A stretch of 64,000 nt of DNA, taken from the NCBI GenBank assembly GCA_963969495.1, contig OZ018321.1:138842685-138906684 (forward strand). Direction: 5' to 3'. Shown one piece after another: positions 48,290 to 60,359 of the stretch (its first letter is position 1; each line of letters opens with the position of its first letter). Below the pieces are notes generated by a model that did no database searches, had not been told where the DNA came from, and saw only the letters and a list, made by a program, of their open reading frames with translations. The stretch comes from Ceratothoa steindachneri (lineage: Eukaryota; Arthropoda; Malacostraca; Isopoda; Cymothoidae). Made by a program: the position numbers and the translations under genes.

Positions 48290-48690
48290 ATAGCTTCAAG
48301 GAGTAGCAGTTGGTGCCTGTTTTCGGTTGAGGAATGTTCTGTGTATTTCCGTTGTATGTTTTTTAGGTGCACCGTTGTTCGGATGGTATGACATTCTTCT
48401 TGAAAGAGTGGTTTCGGTCATGCCGATATACGAGTTAGATAGGAGCTCACAGTCTCCTAGTTTACATGTGTACTCGTATATCAGATGTGTCCTTTGTTTC
48501 GGTTGTAGCGGAGATTTGAGGTTATTTTTCTTTAAGAGGGTTGAAGTACGTCTATTTTGATAGTAGATGATTAGCGCGATCTTTTTCTCGACGTTTATGG
48601 GTTTTATTCCTCGGTCTATAATGTCCTTGATGGCTCTTTCATCTGCTTGGTGTTCTGTCCTCATCGTATTCTTGTACAACAATTTTATAA
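48290..48690 (-). pseudogene. Penelope-like GIY-YIG-type endonuclease C-terminus
   Basis: The minus-strand frame (48682 to 48296) contains TSTLLKKN, RTHLIYEYTCKLGDCE, then SYIGMTETTLSRRMSYH and NNGAPKKH. These match the C-terminal GIY-YIG-like endonuclease of Penelope-like proteins (Y-Y-T-C ... YIG-T ... L..R...H). It is downstream in frame order of the RT core at 48.9-49.7 kb. The stretch is open for 128 codons and is the best-preserved part of the element. Confidence 0.82.
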
Positions 48691-48715
48691 TATCCTCATT
48701 ATCCGTATTCCTGTT

Positions 48716-49690
48716 CTACTGGGATTCTGAGAGGTACCATCTGTCCATTTTAATTCTTATGGCTATTTGTATTTCTTTATTGAAGAATCCATTATTTACG
48801 ATTACCAGAGTGTCTCTCTTGAGTTCGTTGTGTGTGTCCTTCCATGTGGTGTAGTGGGTAAAAGCACGATTGATGTACGATGATATCACGCTTGTTCGGT
48901 AGCGCTTAGGACATTCGCTGTCCCCATTCATGCAAAATCCTGGGTTGGTGGGTTTAACATAAACTTCAGTTGTTATTGTTTCATTGATATTGGTATTGAG
49001 GATATCTAAGAATGGTAATTAGTTATTCTGGCTTTCTTCGATGGTGTAGTTGAGGGAAGAACATTCGTTAAAGGCTTTTTACAGATTATGTATTTCTTCT
49101 TGTGTTTGTACGTTGATGTAAATGTCCTTTATGTAGCTGCAGTAAATATGGGTCTTGGGTACTCTTGAGAAGACCCTTTTTACAACCACTCACATATAGA
49201 AGTTGGCAAAGAGAACTCCCAAGGGAGAACCCATGGCAACTCCATCGACTTGGTGGTACATGCTTCCATTGGGGCTAAAGAAGGGGACTTCATAGGTGCA
49301 AATTTGTAGGAGTCTCTTCATGTGGTCCCTTGGTATTCCAATTGGGGAGGGGGGCTGTCATTTTGGTCATAGACGTGTTCTATTATTATGTCTATTCTTT
49401 CGGCGACTGGTACATTGGTAAATAGTGATTCTACATCCATGGAAGCTATTATTTTCTTAGGGTTCATGACTCGGATGATATCGATGAAATCAGCCGAGGA
49501 TTTAAGGCTGTATTTATTGGTTACGTATGGAGTTAATATTTTGTTTAGGAATTTTCCGAGTTCGTATGTAGGTGTAAGGATTTGGCTAATTATGGACCTG
49601 ATGGGGTTTCCTATCAAACTCGTATAACGCCATGACCGAAACCACACTCTCAAGAAGAATGTCATACCATCTGAACAACGGTGCACCTAA
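48716..49690 (-). pseudogene. Penelope-like reverse transcriptase, interrupted
   Basis: On the minus strand 49640-49400 reads NPIRSIISQILTPTYELGKF and ASMDVESLFTNVPVAERIDI (RT motif A). About 49265-49190 gives DGVAMGSPLGVLFANFYM (motif B). About 49145-49095 gives CSYIKDIYINVQTQEEI, the position of the YxDD motif C, in which the first Asp is now Lys. Then come PFLDILN and VYVKPTNPGF (about 49010-48940), and a C-terminal connection (48931-48716). Several stops and a frameshift occur, so with the motif C change the protein cannot be active. The order leads directly into the GIY-YIG segment. Confidence 0.88.
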
Positions 49691-49800
49691 AAAACATACA
49701 CAGGAAATACACGGAACATGCCTCAACCGAAAAATGATATAAGAAAATACCATAATTTTAAACTCTGCTCCCAACAGGCACCAACTGCTGTTCCTTGAAG
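49622..49800 (+). pseudogene. Second, inverted copy of the Penelope C-terminus
   Basis: The plus strand encodes AMTETTLKKNVIPSEQRCT-type sequence corresponding to GMTETTLSRRMSYH...NNGAPKK in the minus-strand copy at 48296-48450. It is truncated at the point where the two copies meet, and is followed by the right terminal arm. Confidence 0.75.
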
Positions 49801-49801
49801 C

Positions 49802-49828
49802 TATATATATATATATATATATATATAT
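49802..49828. repeat. Short (TA)n tract inside the right arm
   Basis: About 13 TA units where the left arm has only a short ATATATA, so the tract expanded in one arm after duplication. Confidence 0.85.
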
Positions 49829-50110
49829 CCAAAAGAAACAACAGAATTAAAACATATAGTCTAACTCCAATGAAATCTTTCCCAGCCCCCCAAAAAACAA
49901 ACAGGGGGACAGGTGTACTCAGAGCTGCTCGTAGCCACTAATGCCCTCTGACAAGCAGCTTAATCCCCCCATTCCTCTCTGGCTGCCTACTTCTCCGACC
50001 TTTTATCACCAGGATCCAACCTGCCTATACGTGTATAGATTCGTTCGTAATTTTGTTAATACATTTTGTAACAAATGTAAACTGAATACTTTGTAAAAAT
50101 TCCCCACTGT

Positions 50111-50148
50111 AGCTCTAAATATGCTACTCGATGTATTGAAACGCGTCA
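50111..50148 (+). ncRNA. Hammerhead-like motif in right Penelope arm, inner
   Basis: CTCTAAATATGCTACTCGAT then GTATTGAAACGCGTCAG is the diverged partner of 47966-48000. Confidence 0.4.
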
Positions 50149-50286
50149 GTTAAATAAAAGAAAGTGCTAAATTACATCAATTTATTTCTACCTTTGGCAA
50201 AATAACAAACATCAGTCTCCGATGAACTTCGGTACGCTTATCCACGGGTTACACAATGAAGAAAAGGCGAATATAAGATAAATCGC

Positions 50287-50330
50287 GAAGATTGAAAAAA
50301 GAATTATTATTTCGAAACTAGCGGTCGCTT
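50287..50330 (+). ncRNA. Hammerhead-like motif in right Penelope arm, outer
   Basis: GAAGATTGAAAAAAGAATTA then TTATTTCGAAACTAGCGGTC; partner of 47793-47850. Confidence 0.35.
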
Positions 50331-50375
50331 TTAATAAAACATGCTATAATGAAAATATACTGCCCAAATTCATAC

Positions 50376-50463
<88 letters not shown>
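50376..50463. repeat. (TA)n microsatellite
   Basis: About 43 TA units at the right border of the Penelope-like element. Confidence 0.97.
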
Positions 50464-50468
<5 letters not shown>

Positions 50469-50520
50469 GAAGAATAAACGAAAGGACGTATAAAGGGACG
50501 TATAGGAGAAGCCTAGATTA

Positions 50521-50523
<3 letters not shown>

Positions 50524-50600
<77 letters not shown>
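50524..50600. repeat. (TA)n(GA)n compound microsatellite
   Basis: About 27 TA units pass into about 12 GA units. It is separated from the previous TA tract by only 60 bp. Confidence 0.96.
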
Positions 50601-50608
<8 letters not shown>

Positions 50609-50839
50609 AAGGACAGAGAGTCAGAGATGAGAGAGAGTAAAGCGACACAAGTATTTACACACTAAAACTTTTAATATTTCTAAAATATTTCGTTCTTTCA
50701 TCCTGTTATCAAACATAAGAAAACTCACGAAACATATTTAACAGAAAAAATAAACATAAGAAAGAATTCTTTGTATAAAACAACAATTGCTATAAACAAA
50801 ATTTAGTAAGTTACAAAAGTATCCATCCAATAATAATTA

Positions 50840-51215
50840 TAACGATTTAATATATCATTCCATAAACTTTGTTTGCAATAACAGCACGAAGACGATTTCC
50901 ATAGGTTGATATTAGCTTTTCGCATCATTTCCTTATATTTTGTTCCACTGTTCTACGGAAATCTCACTCAAAGAGGCAAAGTTCTGTGGATTTCTCTTTC
51001 GTTTTGCAGCTTTCAAAATTCGGAACAAAGACACAATAGGATTGATGTGCGAAAAAGCAGCCCCAGACCAGAAGACTACCTCCTCTGTGTTTCACGGTTG
51101 GGATGGTGTGGTTAGGGTCATAGGCACTTCCTTCAGCGCTCCAAACGTGAAAAGCATTATTTTAGCTGAAAGGTTGTATTTTACTCACATCTGACCATAT
51201 AACAATGTTCAAAAA
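50840..51215 (-). pseudogene. Tc1-like transposase, internally deleted
   Basis: The minus strand from about 51215 reads IVIWSDVSKIQPFS, then HVWSAEGSAYDPNHTIPTVK and HRGGSLLVWGCF, the central Tc1 transposase block that carries the first catalytic Asp (WSD). It then jumps to QNIRK-CEKLISTYGNRLRAVI then ANKVYG, the Tc1 C-terminus. The segment with the second Asp and the Glu is missing. Terminal repeats were not found. Confidence 0.75.
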
Positions 51216-51399
51216 TTTCACCTCCCTTTTCAAAATGCTCTCTTGCATGCTTAATTAAAATGGTTCGTAATATTAAGAAGTGGAGTTTTACGAGGAGTGA
51301 AGTAATGCAAATAATTACGATGGAGTTCTCAACTAACAATTATCTCACTCAATTTAGTCCCCGACAATTACAGATCGCTTTTTATTTTTTTTATCACAC

Positions 51400-52946
51400 T
51401 GTGTATCACGCTTTATTGCAGGTCAGATTCTTGGCTGATATTTTGAATATTGAACATTGTACAAACGTGAAATTTAGTCCACTGAAATATCTTAGGTAGG
51501 TAAGTAAGTACGCAGTTAACATTTCAATCTTATTGATATGATACATACAAAGTTATGTTGAGTTATGTATTTTGATGTGTTTTCAACTGTGACCCGCTTT
51601 ATTTTAGGTGTACGAAAATGACAATTTAAGGTAATGAAACAAAGTATTATCGTTATATTACCATTTTATTGCAATAATGAAACACGCTACCTAAGAATAA
51701 CAGCAAAAGATATGAAAAAAAACAATTAAATTGTTTGTCCTGTACTTTATTTTTCTACGTATCTTCCTTGTTTAGAAATTACATCAACGTCTTTTGTCCA
51801 CAGAAGCTGTTAGCTGACTAATCTGAGAAGATGCCATGGTACCACAAATTGTTTTGATTTTTTTCCACAGGGCATCCATCGATGAAAACTGGATACCTCC
51901 TTCATACTCTTTCCTCTTCATGATCGAGCAGATCTATTCTATAGGGTTTAGGTCAGGAGAACAGGGAGGCCAGGTCATAAGTAATTGGTCTGTGATTTCC
52001 AAAGTTGCGAAGTACAAAATTGTAGCCTTGGCTGAATGCGAAGGAGCATTATTATGCATAAAAATCAATCGCTATCGACGTGAGTGTGGCAGATCATATA
52101 ACCATGTTACAAAATGCTCATCCATAAATACAGTGTAGGAGTTTCTGGTGAGTTTGACACCTTCTAGAACTCGAAAAGGCCCGACAAGTTTATTTCCTAT
52201 GATTCCCGCCCAAAACATGACACCACAACCTCTTTGTTGACGCGGAATGCGATGCGAGCGAGAGGCTTCAAGAGGTATCCAAACTTTGGCCCATCAGTCG
52301 GGGCCATCCAGAGTAGCTCTGGCCTCATCCGTGAAGAGGACATCTTGGAAATTGATCTTCATGTACTTCCGTGCCCAATCAATACGCTTCCCTTTTGTGA
52401 TTCTTGCTCAGGATGGGTCTAGCGATGCACTTAACACTTCTGGCGTCTCTTTAAGGATCCTATACCGGGTGTTTCTGGACAGAGAAGCAATTCCAGCACT
52501 TTTAAATATGGCAGCACTTGTGCTAATGAGGTCTTTTCTTACTTGTCTATCTATCTTTCGGATGTCACTCCGAGATACATTTCTTCTCGTACCTTTATCT
52601 TGCCTTGGTTTCGTCATGGGGTTTTCTACATACGCCTTCAATGTTCTTGTATCCCGACCAAGCTCTTGTGGTAATTCTCCAACAGATAAGCCTTCTGCGA
52701 GAGCTGCAACAAACCGCGTCTTCTCTGTAACTGTCAGACGTCGTTTCAGGGGTATTTTCGTGAAAGAAAGAAAATCAAAATACATAGCTCAACATAAGTT
52801 TGTATGTATCTTATCAATATGATTGAAATGGTAACTACGTAATTACCTACCTAGGATATTTCAATGGATTAGGTTTCACGTTTGTACAATGTTTAATATT
52901 CAAATTATCAGCCAAAAATCTGACCTGCAATAAAGCGTGATACACA
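51400..52946 (-). mobile_element. Tc1-like element with long (about 175-bp) inverted terminal repeats
   Basis: 51400-51583 and 52772-52946 are inverted copies, starting TGTGTATCACGCTTTATTGC and continuing through TTGTACAAACGTGAAA, ATTTCAATC-TATTGATA and TATGTATTTTGAT. The total of about 1.55 kb is normal for Tc1-like transposons, with one transposase gene between the repeats on the minus strand. TA dinucleotides occur at the ends, but the exact terminus is ambiguous. Confidence 0.8.
51790..52785 (-). pseudogene. Tc1-like transposase, full-length relic
   Basis: The N-terminus (52785-52408) is open: RRLTVTEKTRFVAALAEGLS then VGELPQELGRDTRTLKAYV is a helix-turn-helix, followed by VSRSDIRKIDRQVRKD and SRNTRYRIL. 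The catalytic part follows in the minus strand after a frameshift: RIDWARKYMKINFQDVLFTD (first Asp), RATLDGPD, GVMFWAGIIGNKLVGPF, FMHNNAPSHSAKAT (second site, with the usual HDN changed to HNN) and MTWPPCSPDLNPIE (third site). In-frame stops occur after DGPD, after HSRR and after NPIE. The element is therefore dead, with a catalytic Asp replaced by Asn. Confidence 0.85.
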
Positions 52947-52948
52947 AT

Positions 52949-53673
52949 TAAAGAGTGCCAAAGGTATTTGAGAACATATATTATTTTTACTATAGCAGCA
53001 AATTATTTGACTTTATATTATCTAGATTTCAGAATTATCAATGGCAGAACCTCTGCTTACATACAAAAGATGGGAAGAGGCCTGCAGTTATCGTGGCTAT
53101 AAAGGCTGAACATATCAATTAAGAAATAGCAAGATTTTAAAAGTCGCTAGATCCTTCGTCTACAAAGTTTGCAAGGAGTTATAGGCCAAAGATGGTTAAG
53201 CCATGGATCGAAAATGAACACAACGGAAAACCTTGTGTTTCAACAAGATACGGTACCATTACACAAGGCTCAAGCAACGCTGAAATGGATGGCAGAAAAC
53301 TTTCATGATCACATGATCCCTAACGTTTGGCATCCTAGCTTCACAGATCTCAATCCAGTGGACTACTATCTATGTAGCGTAGTTAATAAAGAGTTTAATG
53401 AGCACCTACATAAGACTAACGAATCCCTAAAAGCCTCCATAGCCAGAATAATGTCCAATATAATAAAGAACCACTTGATCCTAGCATGTAGGCGTTTCAG
53501 ACATCGCGTACAATTCGTTATCGAAGTTGAAGGAGACTACTGAATAAAATTACAAAATAATATGTTTATTCTTATCCTCAAAACCTTTTCAGCAAAATGA
53601 CATTATTATCTGTTTCTAAGAGTTATTTTTGTGTAAGTATAAATCTGTCCTCAAACTCCTTACGCACCTTGTA
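52949..53673 (+). mobile_element. Shortened mariner-type element abutting the Tc1-like element
   Basis: The left end AAGAGTGCCAAAGGTATTTG is matched, inverted, by the right end (reverse complement CAAGGTGCGTAAGGAGTTTG), with TA at 52949-52950 and 53672-53673. Only 2-3 bp separate its left end from the Tc1-like element. The roughly 720-bp length is about half that of a complete mariner, in line with an internal deletion. Confidence 0.72.
53041..53543 (+). pseudogene. mariner-type transposase with N-terminus joined to C-terminus
   Basis: About 53100-53185 reads, with stops, KILKVARSFVYKVCKEL, an HTH-like piece that resembles ARDLNVARSFVYKV in related transposases. The ORF from 53169 then gives TENLVFQQDTVPLHKAQATL, WMAENFHDHMIPNVWHP, TDLNPVDYYLCSVV and CRRFRHRVQFVIEVEGDY, which is the catalytic C-terminal half (QQD and DLNP-D) and the usual end of this transposase type. 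The region with the first catalytic Asp is missing. The C-terminal 125 codons are open. Confidence 0.78.
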
Positions 53674-53879
53674 TTATTCTTAGCCTTCGAAGCGGATAAC
53701 GTCAAGACTTATCGTTAATCTTGCTAGGAGCACCGGCTCTTGCCAAGTTAGAAGTGATTTCATACTTACGATGCTTTAGAATTATAGAGCTTAAATTTGC
53801 ATAGAAATAGTTATATAGGACAATCTATCTAGTGAATTTAAGTATATGCTGGATAGAGAGAATATCAAATAAAGAGGTA

Positions 53880-54180
53880 CTGGGGGAGAATTACTGAAAA
53901 ATCTAAGAGGAAGTTAAATGAGATTCTTAGGACATGTTATGCGAAGAAGAAAAATAGAAAAGTTGAGTCTAACTGGAAGAATCCAAGGAAGAAAAGCAAG
54001 AAACAGACAAAGAGAGAAGTATATTGATGGAATAGTAAGGAGAGTGGGAGACGGAAACATTGCTGGACAGATGCTACAAATGACAATAGACAAAGAAGTG
54101 TAATATTCCATGGTCGCCAACGTCTGCGGGGGCATGGCACTTCGGTAAGAGATAAAAGATATGCTGTAGCTTAGGGAACT
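53880..54180 (+). pseudogene. LINE ORF2 extreme C-terminus
   Basis: ORF 53918-54103 reads MRFLGHVMRRRKIEKLSLTG, RKARNRQREKYIDGIVRRVG and LQMTIDKEV, then in another frame MVANV, the familiar end of a LINE ORF2 (RFLGHVMRR ... GRRARGRQREKYLD ... W..MVANV). The preceding bases read TEKSKRKLNE. The fragment ends before the TA tract at 54581. No RT core is present. Confidence 0.7.
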
Positions 54181-54369
54181 TGTTTAAGCTTCGGTATTCC
54201 TCACAAGAAACGTCTTCTTCTCCTGGATTCTTATCAATGAATGACGGCGCTAATATTCGGCCGTTTCCATCAGTTTCGTTTCTATAAATTCTCGAATCTT
54301 CAATCATACCACTTTCATCGAATTTATATAATTCTTTTGTTTAATAAAAATATTCTCGCGTACTAGTAG

Positions 54370-55170
<801 letters not shown>

Positions 55171-55189
55171 GCGCATGCCTGTGATCCAT

Positions 55190-58100
55190 CCTCGATCACA
55201 AAATGAATTAAATTCCCACCTGTACTCTCGCCACTGTTGGAATTTGAAACCATATCTGAATTCTTGCATGTGCAAAAAATTAAAAACCCAACAGTTATCT
55301 GCCTCAGTGTTAAATTTAAAACCACCATACCATATTCTCACCTCTTTAAGAAAATAAAAAGACGCCTGTACTCTCGCCTCTATGGTAAGTTAAATAGTCA
55401 CCTGAACTCTCGCTTCTTTAATAAATTAAAAAAAAACCTTACTCTTACTTTTGTAAGAAACTAAAAACCCACCTACACTCTTTTTTTCTGAGGAAATATA
55501 ATTCCACGTAAACTCTCATCTCTGTGAGAAATTAAAATGCCTCCTGTAGTCTCGCGTCAGTGAGAAATTAAAAACTTTCCTATACTCTTGCGTTTGTGAG
55601 AAAGTAAAAGTCCACTTTAATCTCGGCTTTGTAAGAAAAATCTAACTGTAATCTCTTCTGTGAGTAATTTTAATCCACCTGTCCTCTCGCCTTTGTGAGA
55701 AATTAAAACACCACCTTTACTCCCACCTATGTGAGAAATAAAAACCACAACTAACATTCAATCTAGCCACAGTAACAAAATAATATCCTGGGTCCATTCT
55801 CGTGCATGCAATAAAATAAAAACACATGTACTCTCCACGCTGTGAGAAATTGAAAAGCGGCCTGTACTTTTGCTTCTGTGAGAAAGTAAAACCAATCTGT
55901 ACTCTCACCATTGAGAGAAATTAAAAATCATTATTTAATCAAGCATCTTTGAGAAATTAAAAACCCACTTACACTCTTTTCTCTTTTGGTCATTAAAACT
56001 CCACCTGTACTCTCTCTTCTGTAAGAAATTAAAACCCCACATATTCTCTCGCCTCTGTGAGAAATTTGAAGTAGTCCTGTTCCTTCAACTATGTCTAAAT
56101 TAAAAAAAAAACAGGTGAACTCGCGCCTCTTTGGAAATAAAAAATCAAACTGAACTGTCGCATTTTTGAGAAATTAAAAACCAACCTGTACTCTCGTATC
56201 TGTGAAAAACTAAAAGCCACCTGTACTGTTGTTTCAAGGAGAAATTAATAATACACACACAATCTCACTCAGAGATAAACTAAAAACTGACCTAGTATCC
56301 CGATTCTCTAAGAAATTTAAAAAAAACTCCTGAACTCTCGTCTCGTAGAGATATTAAAAATCCACATGTACTCTCGTCATTGTGAGAGAATAAAAAGTCA
56401 ACTGAACTTTCGCTTCTGTGACAAACTAAAAATTCACAGGTAAGCTCTACCCAGTGAGGAAATAAAAATACTTGTACTCCCAACTATTTGCGACATTAAA
56501 AACAACTAGAACTTTCGCCACCGTAAAAAAATAAAAACCCACCCCCACTCTAGTCTCAAAACGAAAATAATCCCCACCTGTACTTTCACCTATGCGAGAA
56601 ATTGATAAACTAATTGTACTTTGGCCTCTTTAAAAAATTAAAAACCTATTTGTGCTCTCGCCTCTGGTAAAAAATACAGCTGTATACTCCTTTCTCTCAG
56701 AAATTGGAAACCCACCTATACTTTCGCCTCTATGAGAAAATAAAAACAACCTGTTCTCACGTATGTGGGAAAAGTAAAAACCTAATTGTTCTCTCTTCTC
56801 AGTGAGAAATTAAAACAACCTGTACTCTCGCTTCAATTAGAAATTAAAAACATACCTGTTCTTTTGCCTCTTAAAAAAAATAGAAACCTACCAGGCCCTT
56901 AGCTGTGTTATATATTAAAAACCTAGCTTTAATTTCGCCTCTGTGAGAAACGAAAAATCATCAACTGCTCTCGTCTCTCTAAGAAATTAAAAATCACCTG
57001 TACTCACAGCTCTGCAAAATTAAAAAAACAAGGTACTCTGGCCAGTGTTAGAATTTAAAAATCGATCTGTACTCTCGCATTTGTAAAAAATTAAAACCCC
57101 ACCTGTACTCTCCCTGATGTAAGAATTAAAAAGCAACCTGAACTCTGGCTTCTGTGAGAAGTAAAAAAAAACTTCCTGTACTGTTGCCTGTGTTAAAATT
57201 AAAAATCCATCTGTTTTCTCCAGTTCTGTGAGAAATTAAAACCTACCTGTTATCTAGCCTCTGTGAAAAGTTTGGAATCAATACTCTCGCCCCTGTGAGA
57301 AATTAAGACTTCACATCTACTCGTCCCTCTATGAGAAATTTAAGAAACTCCACTTGAACTCTCGCCTCTGTGACAAATTTAAAACCCACTTGTACTTGTA
57401 GTTCTGTGAGAAATTAAAAACTACCTTGTAGTCTCGGTTCTGTGAAATTAAAAACAAGCTCTACTCTTGCATTTGTTTGAAATTAAAAAATATATCTGTA
57501 CTCTGTTTTTTATGATAAATAAATAAAGGAATCCGCTTTCTCTCCTCTCTAATAAGTTATAAACCCAGAGGCACTTTCGCAACTGTAGTAAAATAAAATC
57601 CCAAGTGCCCTCTCCTTCCCGTAGGAAAAGCAAAAGCAACCTGTAGAATTGATTCAGTGTGAATTTAAAAGTCCACTTGCATTTCGGGTCTATGAGAATT
57701 AAAAATATATGGGTAATTTCGCCCTTTGAACAATTAAATACTATTGTGTACTCTCCCGATTTAATAGATTAAAAACCCACCTACTATCTTACCTATCTAT
57801 GTATGAAATTAAAAACCTTCCTGAACTCAGCTGTGCGAGAAATTAGAAACTTACCACTCTTCTCACCTAAAGGAGAAATAAAAAACCAATATTGCCCTCG
57901 CGTATGTACAAAAGTAATAACTAACCTGTATCCTCGCATCTGTTCCAAATTAAAAATCCATGAGTAGTTTTGCATCTGGAAGAAAGGAGCTGTACTCATA
58001 GACAGATGAGAGTAAAAACCTACCTGTAATTTCGCCTCTGTGAGAAATGCAAAATCCACCTGTTCTCTAGCCTCTGTGAGAAATTCAAAAGCAAACTCTA

Positions 58101-60005
58101 CTCTCGACTCTGTGAAAAAATAAAAAGCGGTCTATGCACTCACCTAAGTGTGAAATTAAAGACTCAAGTGTACTTTAGCTGCTCTGAGAAATTATAAACC
58201 GCCTTGTATACTCGCCTTTGGGGGAAATAATGACTAACCCGCATATTGCCTCTGTAAGAAACAAATGTATATATTCTCCTTTTTGTGAAAATTAAACAAG
58301 AACATGTTTTCTCATCTCATTGAGAAAATAAAAAACTACACTTACTGTCGCCTCTATGAGAAATTAAAAACATACCTTCATCTCCTCTCTGTAGGAATTT
58401 AAAAAACGGCCTGTACTCTTGTTTCCGTAAGAAATTTGAAACATATCTCTAGGCAGGATTCTATGATAAATTAAAAATCCATCTGTACTCTAATCTGTGT
58501 GAGAAAATTTAAAAAGCCGATCTGTGCACACGCCTCTGTGAGAAATTAAAGAAAATATCTGTTCTCTCGCCTTTGAGAAATTGAAATATAACCTGTAATC
58601 CCACATCTATGAGAAAATAAAAACCTATCTATACTCGTACCTTTTTGAGAAATTTAAAACCAACATATTCTCTCACCTCTGCGAAAAATTAAAAACACAC
58701 CTGTACTCACGCATCATCAGGAAAGTTAAAACACCTTGTACTCTCGTGTCTTGGAAATTAAAATCCCGACAGTAGTCTCGTCTATATACAAAATTAAAAT
58801 CCTACTTATACTTTCGCTTTTGTGAGAAATTAAAAACCAACCTTGACTCTTGCTTGCGTGAGAAATTAGAAACCGATCTTTACTCTCGCCTCTGTGAGAA
58901 ATTAAAACCCCACTTGTACTCTTTCTAGTTGGAGAAATTGAAAACCCACCTTTACTGACGCCGTGTGAGAGATTTAAAACAAATCTGTACTCTCTCCTAT
59001 GTATAAAGTTAAAAACACAAATACACTTGCTTTTATGAGAAATTAAAAACCCACTTGAGCTCTCACCTCTCTGAGCAATTAAAAATCGACTTGTCATATC
59101 GCCTCCTTGAGAAATGAACAATAAACACAGCTACTTGTTCTCTCGCTTTTGTGAGAAAGTAACCACCAACTTACAATCTTACCTCTGTGAGAAATTAACA
59201 CCCACCTGTACTCTCGCCTATATGAGAAATTGAAACTACCTGTGCTTTCTCTTATGTGAATATAAAAACCTACATGCAGTCTTGACTATGTGAAAAAATA
59301 AAATATACCTGACCTCTCGCGTTTGTGAGAAACTAAAATACACCTGTTCTCTTTTAAAAATTAAAAACGTACATATACTCTCACTTTTATGATAAATAAA
59401 AGCAGGCCTGTACTATCGCCTGTAAAAAATTAAAAACATCCGTTTTTCTCATCATTGCGGGAAATTAAAAACACAGGTGCTCTCTCGCCCAACTGAGGGA
59501 TTAAAAACCCACTCGCGCTCTCATCTTCTTGAAAAAATAAAAAAATCCACTAGTGTATTCTCGACTCCGCGAGAACTTAAAACCTACCTCTACTCTTTGT
59601 TCTGTAAGAAATTAAAAAATGACCTGTTCTCTCGCCTCTGAGCAAAATTAAATACCTACTTGCACTCTCACCTCTGAGAAATTAAAATCCAACTGTACTT
59701 TTGCTTACATGAAAAATTAAATCATCCCTGTACTCTCTGTAAAACCCAACTTTTTCTCTGTAAAAATTAAAAACTACTTGTTCTCTCTCCTCTGTGAGAA
59801 ATTAAAAACCCACTTGTATTCTCGGTTCGGTGAGAAATTAAAAAAACCCTTGTATTTTCGCCTTTGTGAGAAATTAAAAACTCACTTGTATTCTTGCCTA
59901 TGTGAGAAATTAAAAACCAAATTGTATTCTCTCCTCTGTGAGAAATTAAAAATCCACTTGTATTCTCGCCTCTGTGGGAAATTAAAAATCGACTTATATT
60001 CTAAA
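55190..60005. repeat. 36-bp tandem array, left part
   Basis: About 4.8 kb of units of 34-38 bp built on CTCTGTGAGAAATTAAAAAC then CCACCTGTACTCTCGC. The right edge (59770-60000) is uniform enough to stay open for 81 codons as a repeated 12-residue peptide, CEKLKTHLYSRL. Most units are diverged, with substitutions and small indels. The minus strand of each unit reads TTTCTCACAG, a short A/G stretch, then ACAGGTGGGT. The array resumes at 62650. Confidence 0.92.
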
Positions 60006-60359
60006 GATTTTTGGTCATTTTAATATTATTTAGTTGTGCTTGGTAATAAGCTACTTGAAAGTTGTGACTTTTATGACTGTTTGGGGGAAATATTATATTA
60101 ACAATTATATCTATTTCACTGCTTTTTTTCCTTCATTTTACAGCTTGAAACATATTCATCAATGTGCTGAAGATTACTCAGCCGCCAGTACTACCATCAT
60201 AACCGGTGAGAATTGACGTACAGTGGCTTTTAAAATTAGAACAAGACTGGGGACATTTACAGTTATGAGCAATTTAATTGAAAATGATAGAGAGTTTGTT
60301 GCCCTCGGAACTCCTATCTCTGCGCGACATTCTGAAATATGAAGAAGTGCTATGGTAAC

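Larger units (their letters stand above)
47760..50356 (-). mobile_element. Penelope-like element with opposed terminal copies
   Basis: A minus-strand RT/endonuclease region (48290-49690) is flanked by two inverted copies of the same terminal sequence. The left arm 47763-48440 and right arm 49622-50356 share, inverted, GACCGCTAGTTTCGAAATAA, CGCGAAGATTG, GATCCAGGTGATAAAA and GGTGCACCGTTGTTCG-type blocks. The right arm also holds a second, plus-strand copy of the C-terminal coding end. TA tracts touch both outer edges. Terminal repeats (pLTRs) that may be inverted or truncated are a known trait of Penelope-like elements. Confidence 0.8.

Noticed and set aside
51836..52822. Plus-strand ORFs of 100 and 191 codons
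   Set aside because: They are antisense to the Tc1-like transposase relic read on the minus strand.
59778..60023. 81-codon ORF CEKLKTHLYSRL repeats as a zinc-finger protein
   Set aside because: The spacing of Cys and His does not fit C2H2 fingers (28-residue period), and the frame is simply the 36-bp satellite unit.
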